Assembly (NCBI GenBank): GCA_963764195.1
Contig: CAVXRG010000002.1
Location: forward strand, 124,001 to 188,000
Source of the DNA: JBDSSS01 sp963764195
Lineage (GTDB): Bacteria; Actinomycetota; Actinomycetes; Actinomycetales; Dermatophilaceae
Reading direction: 5' to 3'
Length of the DNA: 64,000 bases
Shown in pieces: positions 44,681-53,365 of the stretch (positions are counted from its first letter, which is position 1; the number at the start of each line of letters is the position of its first letter). The translations under genes were made by a program, and so were the position numbers. The notes under the pieces are model-generated. The model had not been told where the DNA came from. It saw only the letters and a program-made list of their open reading frames with translations, and searched no databases.

Positions 44681-45589
44681 TCACCCGTCGCTGGCGCGAG
44701 CGGGCTTGCGGGAGAACGCCGCCCGCTGATCGTCGGCCGGCACCGTGTCCATGAAGGCGCGGACCTCGGCCGAGAGCGCCGGCCAGGTCGGCAAAGCCGC
44801 GACCGGCACGACCGTGGCGACCACCTGGTCGGCGTGGACCTCGAGGAGGTTCCAGGACTGGGCGCCGTCGACCGCCATCAGCTCATCCCGGGGAGCCCCG
44901 GCGTCGTCGGTGTAGCTGACCGCGCCCGCGACGAACACCGGTATGCCGCCCAGCACCCCGAACGACGTCACGTGCAGGTGGCCGCAGAGGATCGCCCGCA
45001 CGTCCGTGCCACGCAGGGCGCTGGTGAGCCGGGCCGGGTCGTCGAAGTCGAGCAGCCGCATCACGGGAGAGCGGTAGCGCAGCGGTGGGTGGTGCATGAC
45101 GAGGACCGACCCGTGCTCGGCCGGCTCGACGAGCTCCCTTGCGAGCCAGTCGTACTGGGCCGGCGAGAAGCCGCCGTGGTGATGGCCCGGGACCGCGCTG
45201 TCCATCCCGATGACGCGCAGTCCCCGCACCGTCGTCGACGTGTCGTGGGGGCCCTCGGACGGGGCGCCGGACACGGCCATCGACAGCGGGGACCGCTCGT
45301 CGTGGTTGCCGGCCGTCAGCACGAGGCGGGCCCCGAGCCGCTCCACCACCGGCTCGACGATGTCGAGGAGCAACCGGTAGGACGCGGAGTCCGCACGGCC
45401 GGTGAGGTCCCCGGAGATGACGACGACGTCGATGGCCTCGCCGGACGCCTCGACCCGGTCCATCGCCCGCCGCAGCTGGCCAACCGTGTCGATCCTCCCC
45501 CCGAGCAGCGACCCGTCGGCGAGCAGGTGCGGGTCGCTGAGGTGGGCGATGACGTGGGTGGGAGCCCGTCCCCCGTCGCGAATCACCAT
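44681..45589 (-). CDS. calcineurin-like metallophosphoesterase (CpdA-type)
   Basis: A 302-residue phosphodiesterase with the full dimetal motif series: LSDPHL (D-x-H), VISGDLTG, TAGNHDE, VMHHPP and CGHLH. This is the class III cyclic nucleotide phosphodiesterase/CpdA group, so cAMP or another 2',3'- or 3',5'-phosphodiester is a likely substrate; actual specificity is unproven. The ATG at 45589 is favoured since TAGGCT lies 7 nt upstream on the minus strand (leaderless). It converges with the hydroquinone reductase gene. Confidence 0.9.
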   Translation of the reverse strand: MVIRDGGRAPTHVIAHLSDPHLLADGSLLGGRIDTVGQLRRAMDRVEASGEAIDVVVISGDLTGRADSASYRLLLDIVEPVVERLGARLVLTAGNHDERSPLSMAVSGAPSEGPHDTSTTVRGLRVIGMDSAVPGHHHGGFSPAQYDWLARELVEPAEHGSVLVMHHPPLRYRSPVMRLLDFDDPARLTSALRGTDVRAILCGHLHVTSFGVLGGIPVFVAGAVSYTDDAGAPRDELMAVDGAQSWNLLEVHADQVVATVVPVAALPTWPALSAEVRAFMDTVPADDQRAAFSRKPARASDG

Positions 45590-45630
45590 GGCGCCCAGCC
45601 TAGGTGTCCGAAGCCTCCGCCTGACGACGG

Positions 45631-46491
45631 TCAGTGCCGGCGTTGGCAGTTCGCGCACCAGTAGAGACGCCGACCGGCGACCTCTTTCTCGCGCACGGTC
45701 TTGCCGCAGCGCGGGCAGGCGCCGCCGGTCCGCTTGTACACGGCATACCGTCGCTCGAAGTGCGCGGTGCGCCGCTCACCGGTCGACCCGAGGGTGATCG
45801 CGGCGGCCGACCCGTCGCCCATCATCAGCTCGGCCTCCTCCACCTGGTCGTCCACCGTGAGGATCTGAGAGAAGGCCACCCCCAACGGGAGCAAGCGCAC
45901 GAGGTCGTCCCAGATGAGCAGCCAGGTGGCCCGCTTCAGCTGGGTGCCCAGCGTGAAAGGGTTGGTGCGGTGACGGTGGAGCACCTCGCAGCGGTAGACG
46001 TTGCCCACGCCGGCCAGCACGGACTGGTCCATCAGAAGTTCAGCAATCGACTTGCGCCGCAGTCGAATTCGCTGCCAGGCTCGGTCGCCGTCGGCCACGG
46101 GGTCAAGGGGGTCCGGGCCGAGGGTGGCCTCGATGCGGGCCACGCCTTCCGCGCCGAGCAGCTCGCAGGTGATCGGTCCCCGCAGGTCGGCGACGAAGTC
46201 GTCGTTGAGCAGGCGCAGCCGCAGCGCCCCCCGAGGCTCCACGGGCGGGCCGCCGCCCAACGGCTTGACCGGGAAGGAGCCGATGAGCCCGAGGTGCACG
46301 TGCAACGTCTCGGCCGGGAACTCGACGAAGAGGTGCTTGCCGACGGCTCGCGACCGCTCGAGGACCTCGCCGTCGATCCGGCCCGCCTCGTCCGCGAAGC
46401 GCCCCTGAGGACTCGTCGCCCCGACGGACGAGCCGCCGAAGGCGCGCTCGAGACGCTGCGCCAGGGCATGGATCGTGTGGCCCTCGGGCAT
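45631..46491 (-). CDS. Fpg/Nei family DNA glycosylase/AP lyase (Nei2-like)
   Basis: A 286-residue base-excision repair enzyme. N-terminal MPEGHTIH supplies the catalytic Pro2 and Glu3 and marks the Nei (endonuclease VIII) branch. The helix-two-turn-helix is near 155-175 (LLMDQSVLAGVGNVYRCEVL), and a C-terminal zinc finger (CPRCGKT and CANCQ) completes it. It removes oxidised pyrimidines and nicks the abasic site. Starts 15 bp downstream of the parB stop on the same strand. Confidence 0.93.
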   Translation of the reverse strand: MPEGHTIHALAQRLERAFGGSSVGATSPQGRFADEAGRIDGEVLERSRAVGKHLFVEFPAETLHVHLGLIGSFPVKPLGGGPPVEPRGALRLRLLNDDFVADLRGPITCELLGAEGVARIEATLGPDPLDPVADGDRAWQRIRLRRKSIAELLMDQSVLAGVGNVYRCEVLHRHRTNPFTLGTQLKRATWLLIWDDLVRLLPLGVAFSQILTVDDQVEEAELMMGDGSAAAITLGSTGERRTAHFERRYAVYKRTGGACPRCGKTVREKEVAGRRLYWCANCQRRH

Positions 46492-46506
46492 GAGACGGCG
46501 ATGCCC

Positions 46507-47754
46507 TCAGAGGTCGGCCACGTGGGCGTCGTCGACCCCCATGATCCCGAGGATGCGTCGGAGGTCCTCCATCGAGGCGAACTCCACGGTGATCTTGCCC
46601 TTGCGCTGCCCGAGGGCGATGCCGACGCGGGTCTCGAGGTGGTCCGCCAACCCGGTCGTGAGGCCGTCGAGCTGGGGGTGGCGGGCCCCGGCCCGCGGTC
46701 GTCGCGCCTTGGCGGGGGTGTCGTCGTCGCCGAGGGTGACGATCTCCTCCACCGAGCGCACCGACAGCCCCTCGGCGACGATCCGCTGGGCGAGACGCTC
46801 CATCGCAGCCGCGTCGGCCAGCCCGAGCAGCGCCCGGGCGTGCCCGGCGCTCAGGACCCCGGCCGCCAGGCGACGCTGGACGAGCGGCGGGAGGCGGAGC
46901 AGACGGAGGGTATTGGAGATCTGGGGCCGCGACCGGCCGATCCGGGCGGCGAGCTCCTCGTGCGAGCAGCCGAAGTCGTCGAGCAGCTGCTGGTATGCGG
47001 CAGCCTCCTCCAGCGGGTTCAGCTGGCTGCGGTGCAGGTTCTCCAGCAGGGCATCCCGGAGCAGGTCGTCGTCATGGGTGTCCTTGATGATCGCCGGCAC
47101 CAGCTCGAGGCCCGCGAGCTCGGTTGCGCGCCAGCGGCGCTCACCCATGATCAGCTCGAAGCGCTGACCATCCGCCGACTCGAGCTGGCCCTCGGGGATC
47201 CGCCGCACGACGATCGGCTGAAGCACCCCGATCTCACTGATCGAGTGAACGAGCTCGGCCATGTGGTCCTCGTCGAAGACCGTCCGAGGCTGCCTCGGAT
47301 TCGGGCGGATCGAGGTGACGGGCAGCTCGGCGAACTCTGCTCCCGGGACGGGGGCCAGCGCGGGTCCGGCATCCTGCTCGGACAGGGAGTCGTCCTCGGC
47401 GCGGTCGCCGGCGTCGTCCGTCGCCTGCGTCCCCTGAGGCCGGTCCTGCTCGCCTGGCTCGACGGCCGCGTCGCCCTCCGCGGTCTTCGCGCCCGTCGCG
47501 TTCGTCGCGTCCTCGGCCTCCGCGTCGTCGGTGGTGTCCGGACCGGCGTCACCCGAGGTGTCACCCGGGGGGCCGACCCGGACGTCACCCGGGAGGCCGA
47601 CAGACGCGTCGACCGCGTCCGTGGCTGCCGCGGCAGCCTCGCGCCGGTGCTGGTCGGCGAAGAAGACGTCGAGCGGGCGCCCTCCGGCCGCCGGAGCAGC
47701 GCTGGGGATCAGTGCTCCGAGCCCTCGACCCAGTGCACGACGCTTTTCCGCCAC
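46507..47754 (-). CDS. parB: chromosome partitioning protein ParB
   Basis: A 415-residue CTPase and parS-binding clamp. The N-terminal ParA-contact motif (RRALGRGLGALI), a variable acidic Ala/Asp linker about 45-125, the CTP-binding segment with PNPRQPR and GERRWRA, the helix-turn-helix (LAARIGRSRPQISN) and the C-terminal dimerisation domain (KITVEFASMEDLRRIL) are visible. GTG 47754 is chosen with AGAGG 7 nt upstream; another GTG lies 6 nt before it. Five parS sites are found within 3 kb, three of them just upstream of this start. Confidence 0.95.
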   Translation of the reverse strand: MAEKRRALGRGLGALIPSAAPAAGGRPLDVFFADQHRREAAAAATDAVDASVGLPGDVRVGPPGDTSGDAGPDTTDDAEAEDATNATGAKTAEGDAAVEPGEQDRPQGTQATDDAGDRAEDDSLSEQDAGPALAPVPGAEFAELPVTSIRPNPRQPRTVFDEDHMAELVHSISEIGVLQPIVVRRIPEGQLESADGQRFELIMGERRWRATELAGLELVPAIIKDTHDDDLLRDALLENLHRSQLNPLEEAAAYQQLLDDFGCSHEELAARIGRSRPQISNTLRLLRLPPLVQRRLAAGVLSAGHARALLGLADAAAMERLAQRIVAEGLSVRSVEEIVTLGDDDTPAKARRPRAGARHPQLDGLTTGLADHLETRVGIALGQRKGKITVEFASMEDLRRILGIMGVDDAHVADL

Positions 47755-47869
47755 GGCCACACCTCTTTCTGTTCGGGCCACGACCCTCGCACGCCCCCGG
47801 ACAGTCTAGGGGCGCGGCCGAGGCGGCTGGACGCGCCCCCGAGGCTCTCGACGGCCCCCTCCCAGGATC

Positions 47870-47883
47870 GTTTCACGTGAAAC
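47870..47883. promoter_or_regulatory. parS site 1
   Basis: Perfect GTTTCACGTGAAAC palindrome in the parA-parB interval; the ParB nucleation site for origin segregation. Confidence 0.95.
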
Positions 47884-47909
47884 AGACGTCGGATGTCCCT
47901 CCGATCCGC

Positions 47910-47923
47910 GTTTCACGTGAAAC
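47910..47923. promoter_or_regulatory. parS site 2
   Basis: Second perfect copy of GTTTCACGTGAAAC, 40 bp from the first, so on nearly the same helical face. Confidence 0.95.
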
Positions 47924-47972
47924 GGGATGGGTCACCGTCGCCGCACGGCGCAGCGGGCGCGGGTCAGCCCCC

Positions 47973-47986
47973 GTTTCACGTGAAAC
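47973..47986. promoter_or_regulatory. parS site 3, contains the parA stop codon
   Basis: Third perfect copy. The last codons of parA (Arg-Phe-Thr-stop) are read from within it. Confidence 0.95.
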
Positions 47987-49334
47987 GGGGTGATTCGGCA
48001 GGCGCCGAGGAGACGGCAGCGCCGCGGTCGGCGATCTCGCCCGCGGCGGCGAGGTAGGCGAGGGCCCCGCTGCTCGATGCGTCGTAGGTCATGACGGTCT
48101 CGCCGAAGCTCGGCGCCTCCGAGACCCGCACCGACCGGGGGACGCTCGTGCCGAGAACCTCCGACGGGAAGTGCGACCGCACCTCGTCGGCGACCTGCGC
48201 GGAGAGCCGGGTCCGGCCGTCGTACATCGTCAGCAAGATCGTCGAGACGTGCAGGTCCGGGTTGAGGTGGGCCTTGATGAGGTCGATGTTCTTCAGCAGC
48301 TGGGAGAGGCCCTCGAGGGCGTAGTACTCGCACTGGATCGGGATGAACACCTCGCTCGCGGCCACCATGGCGTTGACGGTGAGCAGGCCGAGGCTCGGCG
48401 GACAGTCGATGAGCACGTAGTCGTAGCCGACCGGGCCGGCTGCCGCCGCTCGCAAGGCACGCAGCAGCCGCGACTCGCGGGCCACCAGGCTGACCAGCTC
48501 GATCTCGGCGCCGGCGAGGTCAATCGTCGCCGGCGCGCAGAACAGACCGGGCACCGAGGCGCATTCTTGGACGACGCTCTCGAGCGGCGCCCCATCGACG
48601 AGGACGTCGTAGACCGAGGGGACCTCCGCGTGGTGGTCGATCCCCAGCGCGGTGCTCGCGTTGCCCTGCGGGTCGAGGTCGAGGACGAGGACGCGGAGCC
48701 CACCCTGAGCGAGGGCCGCGGCAATGTTCACCGTCGTCGTCGTCTTGCCGACTCCGCCCTTCTGGTTGGCGATGGTCAGGACTCGCGGGACGACGGGCTT
48801 CGGGAAACGCCGGCCCGTCAGCTGGATCCGTCGTCGCGCGTTCTCAGCCAGCTCGCGGGCCACCGGGGTGTCCCCGGCCACGGTAGGGATCACGGCGGCA
48901 CGGACGGCCCGCTCTGCCTCCGACGGCGCCGGGTGTCCGGCCCCCGCGGCGGCGGTCTCGTCCACCGGCCTGTCCACAGGCTTGTCCCCAGACCGGGACG
49001 GAGCAGGAGGGGGTGTCCCGTGCTCAGCAGAAGCGGCCGGGCCCGCCGCGTCCCCAGTGTTGTCCACAGGCGTCGTCGACGACTGCACCTGCTCGGCCTC
49101 GGGGAGCGCTTCAGTGACTGACGCCTCGACCCGTTCCAGGGTCGACCCGTCCTGCTCCGCCCGAGCGGCATCAGCCACGGCGTCCGCTGGGGCGGGTCGC
49201 TCGACTCGGGCCGGGTCGACGGGCTGCATCGTTTCACGTGAAACGGCCCCGGCGAGGTCGGCCCAGCCGAGACGCCGGTGATCGGCCTCGGGCTCCGGGT
49301 CTCCGGGCCAGCCGAGATGGGTCGGGGTGCTCAC
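47976..49334 (-). CDS. parA: chromosome partitioning ATPase ParA
   Basis: A 452-residue ParA/Soj ATPase. The deviant Walker A KGGVGKTTTTVNIAAAL begins near residue 193, with DLDPQGNAST and VLIDCPPSLGLL following. The N-terminal 185 residues are a long Ala/Pro/Glu-rich extension absent from short ParA proteins. Its DNA contains a parS site (49231-49244) and three DnaA boxes (48970-49068). GTG start at 49334 with GGAGG about 10 nt upstream; a later start near the conserved core is possible. The TGA lies inside parS site 3. Confidence 0.93.
   Translation of the reverse strand: MSTPTHLGWPGDPEPEADHRRLGWADLAGAVSRETMQPVDPARVERPAPADAVADAARAEQDGSTLERVEASVTEALPEAEQVQSSTTPVDNTGDAAGPAASAEHGTPPPAPSRSGDKPVDRPVDETAAAGAGHPAPSEAERAVRAAVIPTVAGDTPVARELAENARRRIQLTGRRFPKPVVPRVLTIANQKGGVGKTTTTVNIAAALAQGGLRVLVLDLDPQGNASTALGIDHHAEVPSVYDVLVDGAPLESVVQECASVPGLFCAPATIDLAGAEIELVSLVARESRLLRALRAAAAGPVGYDYVLIDCPPSLGLLTVNAMVAASEVFIPIQCEYYALEGLSQLLKNIDLIKAHLNPDLHVSTILLTMYDGRTRLSAQVADEVRSHFPSEVLGTSVPRSVRVSEAPSFGETVMTYDASSSGALAYLAAAGEIADRGAAVSSAPAESPRFT
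48970..49068. other. DnaA-box cluster inside the parA N-terminal extension
   Basis: CTGTCCACA (48970-48978), TTGTCCCCA (48982-48990) and a perfect TTGTCCACA (49060-49068), all in the same orientation. They are coded by the Ser/Asp/Pro-rich extension. Confidence 0.6.
49231..49244. promoter_or_regulatory. parS site 4, inside parA
   Basis: Perfect GTTTCACGTGAAAC copy coding for Val-Ser-Arg-Glu-Thr at about parA residue 31-35. Confidence 0.95.
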
Positions 49335-49515
49335 GAGTCGGGTTCCTCCGATGGGCCGACGCGACCTCGACGTCGGGTGGACGCAGGATCACTGGGATGG
49401 ACGAGGACGGTGCGGGGGGCGGCCTGGACACGCAGCGGCGACGGGTGCGTCGATGATCGTGGCATCGACCCCAGTGGCGCGCCGCCGGACCGGGTCGGGG
49501 CGGTCGGGGGCGACA

Positions 49516-50370
49516 TCACGCCGATCCCGACGTACGCCGTGGTGGCTCCGGGACCTTCTTCGTCCGAGGGCGGTCGCTGCGCCGTCGGGCCGACCCGGCG
49601 CTGCTCGGCCCCCGGGACCGGAACCGGCGGCGGTCGATCCCCGAGCCAAGGGTCAGGCGGATGATCGTCGTGGGCTCCGCGATGACGCCGAGGCCGAGCT
49701 GCTCGACCGCGGCCTGCACGACCCCGAGCCGCGCGAGGGCGGTCCGGGTCTCGGCGAGCTCCGCATCGGCGCGGGAGCCCTTGATCGCGAGGAGCTGGCC
49801 GTGGGGGCGCAACAGGGGCAGCGTCCACTCGGCCAGCTGCACGATGCGGGAGACGGCGCGCGCCGTGGCCCAGTCCGCATCGAGCCGGTCCCAGAGATCC
49901 TCGGCCCGGGCGGTGTGGACGGTGACGTTCTCGAGGCCCAGCTGCGCCACGGTGCCGGCCAACCACCCGGTGCGCCGGGCCAATGGTTCAACGAGGTGCA
50001 CCTCGAGATCGGGTCGAGCGATGGCCAGGGCGATCCCCGGCAGTCCGGCCCCCGAGCCCACGTCGATGACGCGCTGGCCGGCCGCCGTGGCCGGGATCGC
50101 GCCGCCGACCACTGCGCAGTTGAGCACATGACGGTCCCACAGCCGGGGGGTCTCCCGCGGACCGATCAGTCCGTGACTGATGCCCGTGTCGGCCAGGATC
50201 GCGACGAACTGCTCGGCCAGCGCCGTCCGTGCGCCGAAGACGGCCAACGCCGTGGCCGGGGTGTCCGGCAGGACCGGCCGGTCGGCACCGGTCGGCACTT
50301 CCCCGGGCTCGAGTGGCGTCGCTGCCTCGGCCGCGAGGTCTCGGGAAGACCCGTGGTCTGGGTCGGGCAC
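49516..50370 (-). CDS. rsmG: 16S rRNA (guanine527-N7)-methyltransferase
   Basis: A 284-residue protein of the GidB fold. The SAM-binding motif VIDVGSGAGLPGIALA (about 100-115), LVEPLARR and KGSRADAELAE define it. It methylates G527 of 16S rRNA. Against the usual about 210-230 residues it has an N-terminal extension and a basic tail of about 45 residues (RRRFRSRG, RPRTKKVP) of unknown use. GTG 50370 has GAGGAG 5 nt upstream. 181 bp without a gene separate it from parA. Confidence 0.94.
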   Translation of the reverse strand: MPDPDHGSSRDLAAEAATPLEPGEVPTGADRPVLPDTPATALAVFGARTALAEQFVAILADTGISHGLIGPRETPRLWDRHVLNCAVVGGAIPATAAGQRVIDVGSGAGLPGIALAIARPDLEVHLVEPLARRTGWLAGTVAQLGLENVTVHTARAEDLWDRLDADWATARAVSRIVQLAEWTLPLLRPHGQLLAIKGSRADAELAETRTALARLGVVQAAVEQLGLGVIAEPTTIIRLTLGSGIDRRRFRSRGPSSAGSARRRSDRPRTKKVPEPPRRTSGSA

Positions 50371-50434
50371 GGCAGCTCCTCGATCGATGAGCTCGGACGA
50401 ATGTCAGGCAGGTCGTGGGGACCAGCGGGGCGCC

Positions 50435-50448
50435 GTTTCACGTGAAAC
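50435..50448. promoter_or_regulatory. parS site 5
   Basis: Perfect GTTTCACGTGAAAC copy in the rsmG-jag gap. Confidence 0.95.
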
Positions 50449-50461
50449 GGCCGCACCCGGG

Positions 50462-51168
50462 TCAGGCAGGGAGGATGACGATGTGGCGGTGGGGCTCGAC
50501 GCCCTCCGACTCCGAGGAGAGACCGGCGGCCGCGACCTCGTCGTGCACCACCTTGCGCTCGAAGGCCGACATCGGGTCGAGAGCCTGCTTCGTGCCCGAC
50601 TCCTTGACCTCGGCGATCACCGCCGCGGCGAGCGTGACGAGCGCGGACCGTCGCTCGGCGCGGTGTCCGGCGACATCGAGCATGAGTCGACTCCGCTCAC
50701 CCGTCTCGGCCTGGACGGCCAGTCGGGTCAGCTCCTGCAGGGCCTCGAGGACCCGTCCGTCCGGTCCCACCAGACGGCGTGGCACCCGGCCCTCGTCCGA
50801 GTCGACGATCGCGATGGCGGCGCGGTCACCGTCGACGTCCACGTCGATGTCCCCGTCGAGGTCTGCGATGTCGAGAAGCGTCTCGAGGAAGTCTGCGGCC
50901 ACCTCGCCCTCCCGCTCGAGCTGACGGACGCGCGACCCCTTGCCGGTGCGCGCCTCGTCCGAAACCTCGTCCGGCCCGTCGGACTCGTCGGACTCGTCGG
51001 ACTCGTCGGACCGGTCCGTGGCTGCCGACGCCTCGGTGGCCTCGGTGGCCTCGGTGGCCTCGGTGTCTCGGTGGCCTCCGAACCGATGGCCTCCGAACCG
51101 GTGGCGTCGGGGGCCAGCACGGACGGGTCCGCCTCGTCCACGGTCGCGGTTTCCTGGGTGTCACTCAT
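50462..51168 (-). CDS. jag: Jag/KhpB-family KH-R3H RNA-binding protein, apparent -1 frameshift
   Basis: The expected gene begins at ATG 51168 (AAGGAG 7 nt upstream) with MSDTQETATVDEADPSV and should run into the KH domain (VAADFLETLLDIADLDGDI; GPDGRVLEALQ) and R3H domain (DPMSAFERKVVHDEV) ending at 50462. These lie in different frames. A 9-bp repeat GCCTCGGTG (plus strand 51031-51066) has an 8-nt unit at 51067-51074 where one base is missing. Restoring it gives a 235-residue protein of normal architecture. As written, only an internal GTG at 50902 gives an intact KH-R3H protein of 146 residues. Either sequencing/assembly error, strain mutation or slippage. Jag binds RNA and lies beside yidC in nearly all bacteria. 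Confidence 0.8.
51031..51074. repeat. 9-bp tandem repeat at the jag frameshift
   Basis: Four perfect GCCTCGGTG units (51031-51066) are followed by the 8-nt unit TCTCGGTG. On the coding strand they specify Glu-Ala-Thr repeats. Such an array is prone to slippage. Confidence 0.85.
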
Positions 51169-51191
51169 GCGGTTGCTCCTTCGACGACGAG

Positions 51192-51212
51192 TCGTCCACA
51201 CGCTGTGGATAA
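51192..51212. other. two DnaA boxes in the jag-yidC gap
   Basis: TCGTCCACA (51192-51200) and, in opposite orientation, TGTGGATAA (51204-51212, the complement of TTATCCACA) face each other 3 nt apart, 24 bp upstream of jag. Confidence 0.55.
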
Positions 51213-51299
51213 CTTGTGTCTTCGCAGGTCAGGTGCCTAGGGCACGGTGGGAACGTGAGGTGGTGCCGGGGAGAGCAGGGCGGGGCGCGGGGCGAGCTG

Positions 51300-52475
51300 T
51301 CAACGCCCGGAACCGGGCGGGTTGTTCGCCGGCTTGCGGTTCGGGTTCTGCCGGACCTTGCCGGAAGGCTTGCCGGTCGGCTTCGCGGCCGGCTTCGAGG
51401 CCCCGGGCTGGGTCTTGGCGCTCGAGGGCTTGGCCCGCCCCGCGCCGACCGGGCTCGCCGGGGTGACCGGTGCGTCCCGCGTCGGGTCGGGCGCGCCCAC
51501 CGCCTTGGGTGCGCTGGCCTTGGCCCGCTTCTTGCCCTTGGGCTGCTGGCGCTGGCCAACCTGCGGGGCGTCGTCAGCGACCTCGTCGTCGGCGCCGCCG
51601 AGACCCGGGATGACGAGCTCCTTCATCGTCTTGCCCTTGCGCTTCATCCGGTCGCGCTGGGCCTGCTCCGCCGCGGATCCCGGAGCCGGCATGTTGCGGA
51701 TGACGTAGAACTGCTGGCCCATGGTCCAGAGGTTCGTCGTGAGCCAGTAGAGCAGGACACCGATGGGGAAGTTGATGCCGGAGATCGCGAAGAACAGCGG
51801 CATCAGGTAGAGCAGGACCTTCTGCTGCTTGGCGAAGGGGTTGTCGAGCGCCGCCTGCGGCATGTTGCGCCGCATCAGCTGGTGCTGGGTGATGAAGGTC
51901 GTCGCCGACATCATCACGATGAGGACGGCGGTGAGGATCTTGGTGTTGAGGTCGGTCGAGCCGAGGAAGTGGTCCGACAGCTTGGCGCCGAAGATCGACG
52001 AGCTCTCGATCTGGGCGGCCACCGACTGGGTGATCGGCCCGATCGCGTCGTGGCCGGGCACGCCCTCGGCCTGGGCCTTGAGGTTGTTGAGCAGCTGGAA
52101 GAGCGCGAAGAAGAAGGGGCTCTGGATGAGGATCGGCAGGCAGCTGCTGAAGGGGTTGGTCCCGGTGCGCCGGTAGAGATCCATGATCTCGGCCTGCTGC
52201 GCCTTCTGGCTCTCCGGGTCGCGCTTGCCCTTGTACTTCTTCTGGATCTTCTGCATCTCGGGCTGGATGAGCTGCATCCGCCGCGAGGAGTGGATCTGCT
52301 TGACGAAGAGCGGGATCAGCAGGATCCGCACGATGACCGTGAGGCCGACGATCGACAGCGCCCAGCTCCAGCCGGTGGGCAGACCGATGCCGGCGAAGAG
52401 CCAGTGCCACGCGTACATGACCCAGGCTTCACCGAGCTTGATCGGATAGAGCAGGGTGTTGAAGAACTCGATCAA
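51300..52475 (-). CDS. yidC: membrane protein insertase YidC
   Basis: A 391-residue Oxa1/YidC insertase. Five membrane segments of the conserved core are visible (WSWALSIVGLTVIVRILLIPLF with the hydrophilic-groove Arg, FFFALFQLLNN, IGVLLYWLTTNLWTMGQQFY). A long basic Lys/Pro/Ala tail (about 290-391) may contact ribosomes. TTG start at 52475 with AGAGGA about 6 nt upstream. Lies between jag and yidD, as usual. Confidence 0.96.
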   Translation of the reverse strand: MIEFFNTLLYPIKLGEAWVMYAWHWLFAGIGLPTGWSWALSIVGLTVIVRILLIPLFVKQIHSSRRMQLIQPEMQKIQKKYKGKRDPESQKAQQAEIMDLYRRTGTNPFSSCLPILIQSPFFFALFQLLNNLKAQAEGVPGHDAIGPITQSVAAQIESSSIFGAKLSDHFLGSTDLNTKILTAVLIVMMSATTFITQHQLMRRNMPQAALDNPFAKQQKVLLYLMPLFFAISGINFPIGVLLYWLTTNLWTMGQQFYVIRNMPAPGSAAEQAQRDRMKRKGKTMKELVIPGLGGADDEVADDAPQVGQRQQPKGKKRAKASAPKAVGAPDPTRDAPVTPASPVGAGRAKPSSAKTQPGASKPAAKPTGKPSGKVRQNPNRKPANNPPGSGR

Positions 52476-52547
52476 CGTCTTTCCTCTGTCGTGTGGTGCT
52501 GGGGTGGGCCGCTACTCACCGCGCAACGGCAACGATATGCCGGATGG

Positions 52548-52853
52548 TCAGCTCGAGTGCCCCACATCGGGTGCCCGCCAGTCCTCCGGACGGACCTGGC
52601 CGCGCGTCTCCCAGGTCTGCGGGACCTCGTCGACACCGCCGGGCGTCCACGGGTGGCAGCGCCCGAGCCGGCGCGCCGCGAGCCAGCCACCGCGGACCGG
52701 ACCGAAGCGCGTCAGCGCCGTGACGGCATACGCCGAGCAGGTGGGATGGAAGCGGCAGGTCCGCGGCCGGAGGGGGGAGACGAAGCGCTGGTAGAGGCGA
52801 ACGAACGCGACGAGGGGCGCGGCGAGCGCGCGGTTGACCCGGGAACCCGTCAT
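52548..52853 (-). CDS. yidD: membrane protein insertion efficiency factor YidD
   Basis: A 101-residue protein with the YidD signature YQRFVSPLRPRTCRFHPTCS and the following SAYAVTALTRFGPVRGGWLAARRLGRCHP. Two conserved Cys. ATG overlaps the rnpA stop (ATGA). Confidence 0.94.
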   Translation of the reverse strand: MTGSRVNRALAAPLVAFVRLYQRFVSPLRPRTCRFHPTCSAYAVTALTRFGPVRGGWLAARRLGRCHPWTPGGVDEVPQTWETRGQVRPEDWRAPDVGHSS

Positions 52854-53209
52854 GACGCCGGCACCCGTGTCACCCGGGGGAGCTGCGAGGCCACCGCCGC
52901 CTCGAGCTCGGCGAACGCGGCGCCGGCCGAGGCGGGGTTGGCCCGCACGACGACGTCGAACCCGAGCGGTATGCCGTTGACCCGGCTCGCGAGGATCGCG
53001 CGCAGTCGCCGCTTGGTCCGGTTGCGCACGACGGCGTTGCCGACGGCCTTGGACACGACGAAACCGACACGCGGCAGACAGTCCGCCCGCGCATCGGTCC
53101 GGTTGGCATGCACGACGATGAGCCGCCCGCCTGCTCTGCTGGAGCCGGGTCCCCGCACTGCCGACGTGAAGTCCACGCTTTCGCGCAGACGGTGACGTGC
53201 CGGCAGCAC
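52850..53209 (-). CDS. rnpA: ribonuclease P protein component
   Basis: A 119-residue basic protein with the RNase P protein motif AVVRNRTKRRLRAI (about 59-72) that helps the RNA subunit bind pre-tRNA. GTG start (CTGCCGGCA follows). Lies 18 bp downstream of rpmH. Confidence 0.95.
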   Translation of the reverse strand: MLPARHRLRESVDFTSAVRGPGSSRAGGRLIVVHANRTDARADCLPRVGFVVSKAVGNAVVRNRTKRRLRAILASRVNGIPLGFDVVVRANPASAGAAFAELEAAVASQLPRVTRVPAS

Positions 53210-53227
53210 GTCAGGACCTCAGTGGCC

Positions 53228-53365
53228 TCAGGCCGAGAGCTCGGCGCGGCCCTTGCGACGACGGCCGGCGAGGATGGAGCGCCCCGCGCGGGTCCGCATC
53301 CGCAGACGGAAGCCGTGCGTCTTGGCGCGGCGGCGGTTGTTCGGCTGGAAGGTGCGCTTGCTCAC
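53228..53365 (-). CDS. rpmH: 50S ribosomal protein L34
   Basis: A 45-residue basic protein that begins MSKRTFQPNNRRRAKTHGF and ends GRRRKGRAELSA, the complete L34 family pattern. GTG 53365 has GGAGA 6 nt upstream. A strong promoter lies about 200 bp upstream. Confidence 0.97.
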   Translation of the reverse strand: MSKRTFQPNNRRRAKTHGFRLRMRTRAGRSILAGRRRKGRAELSA

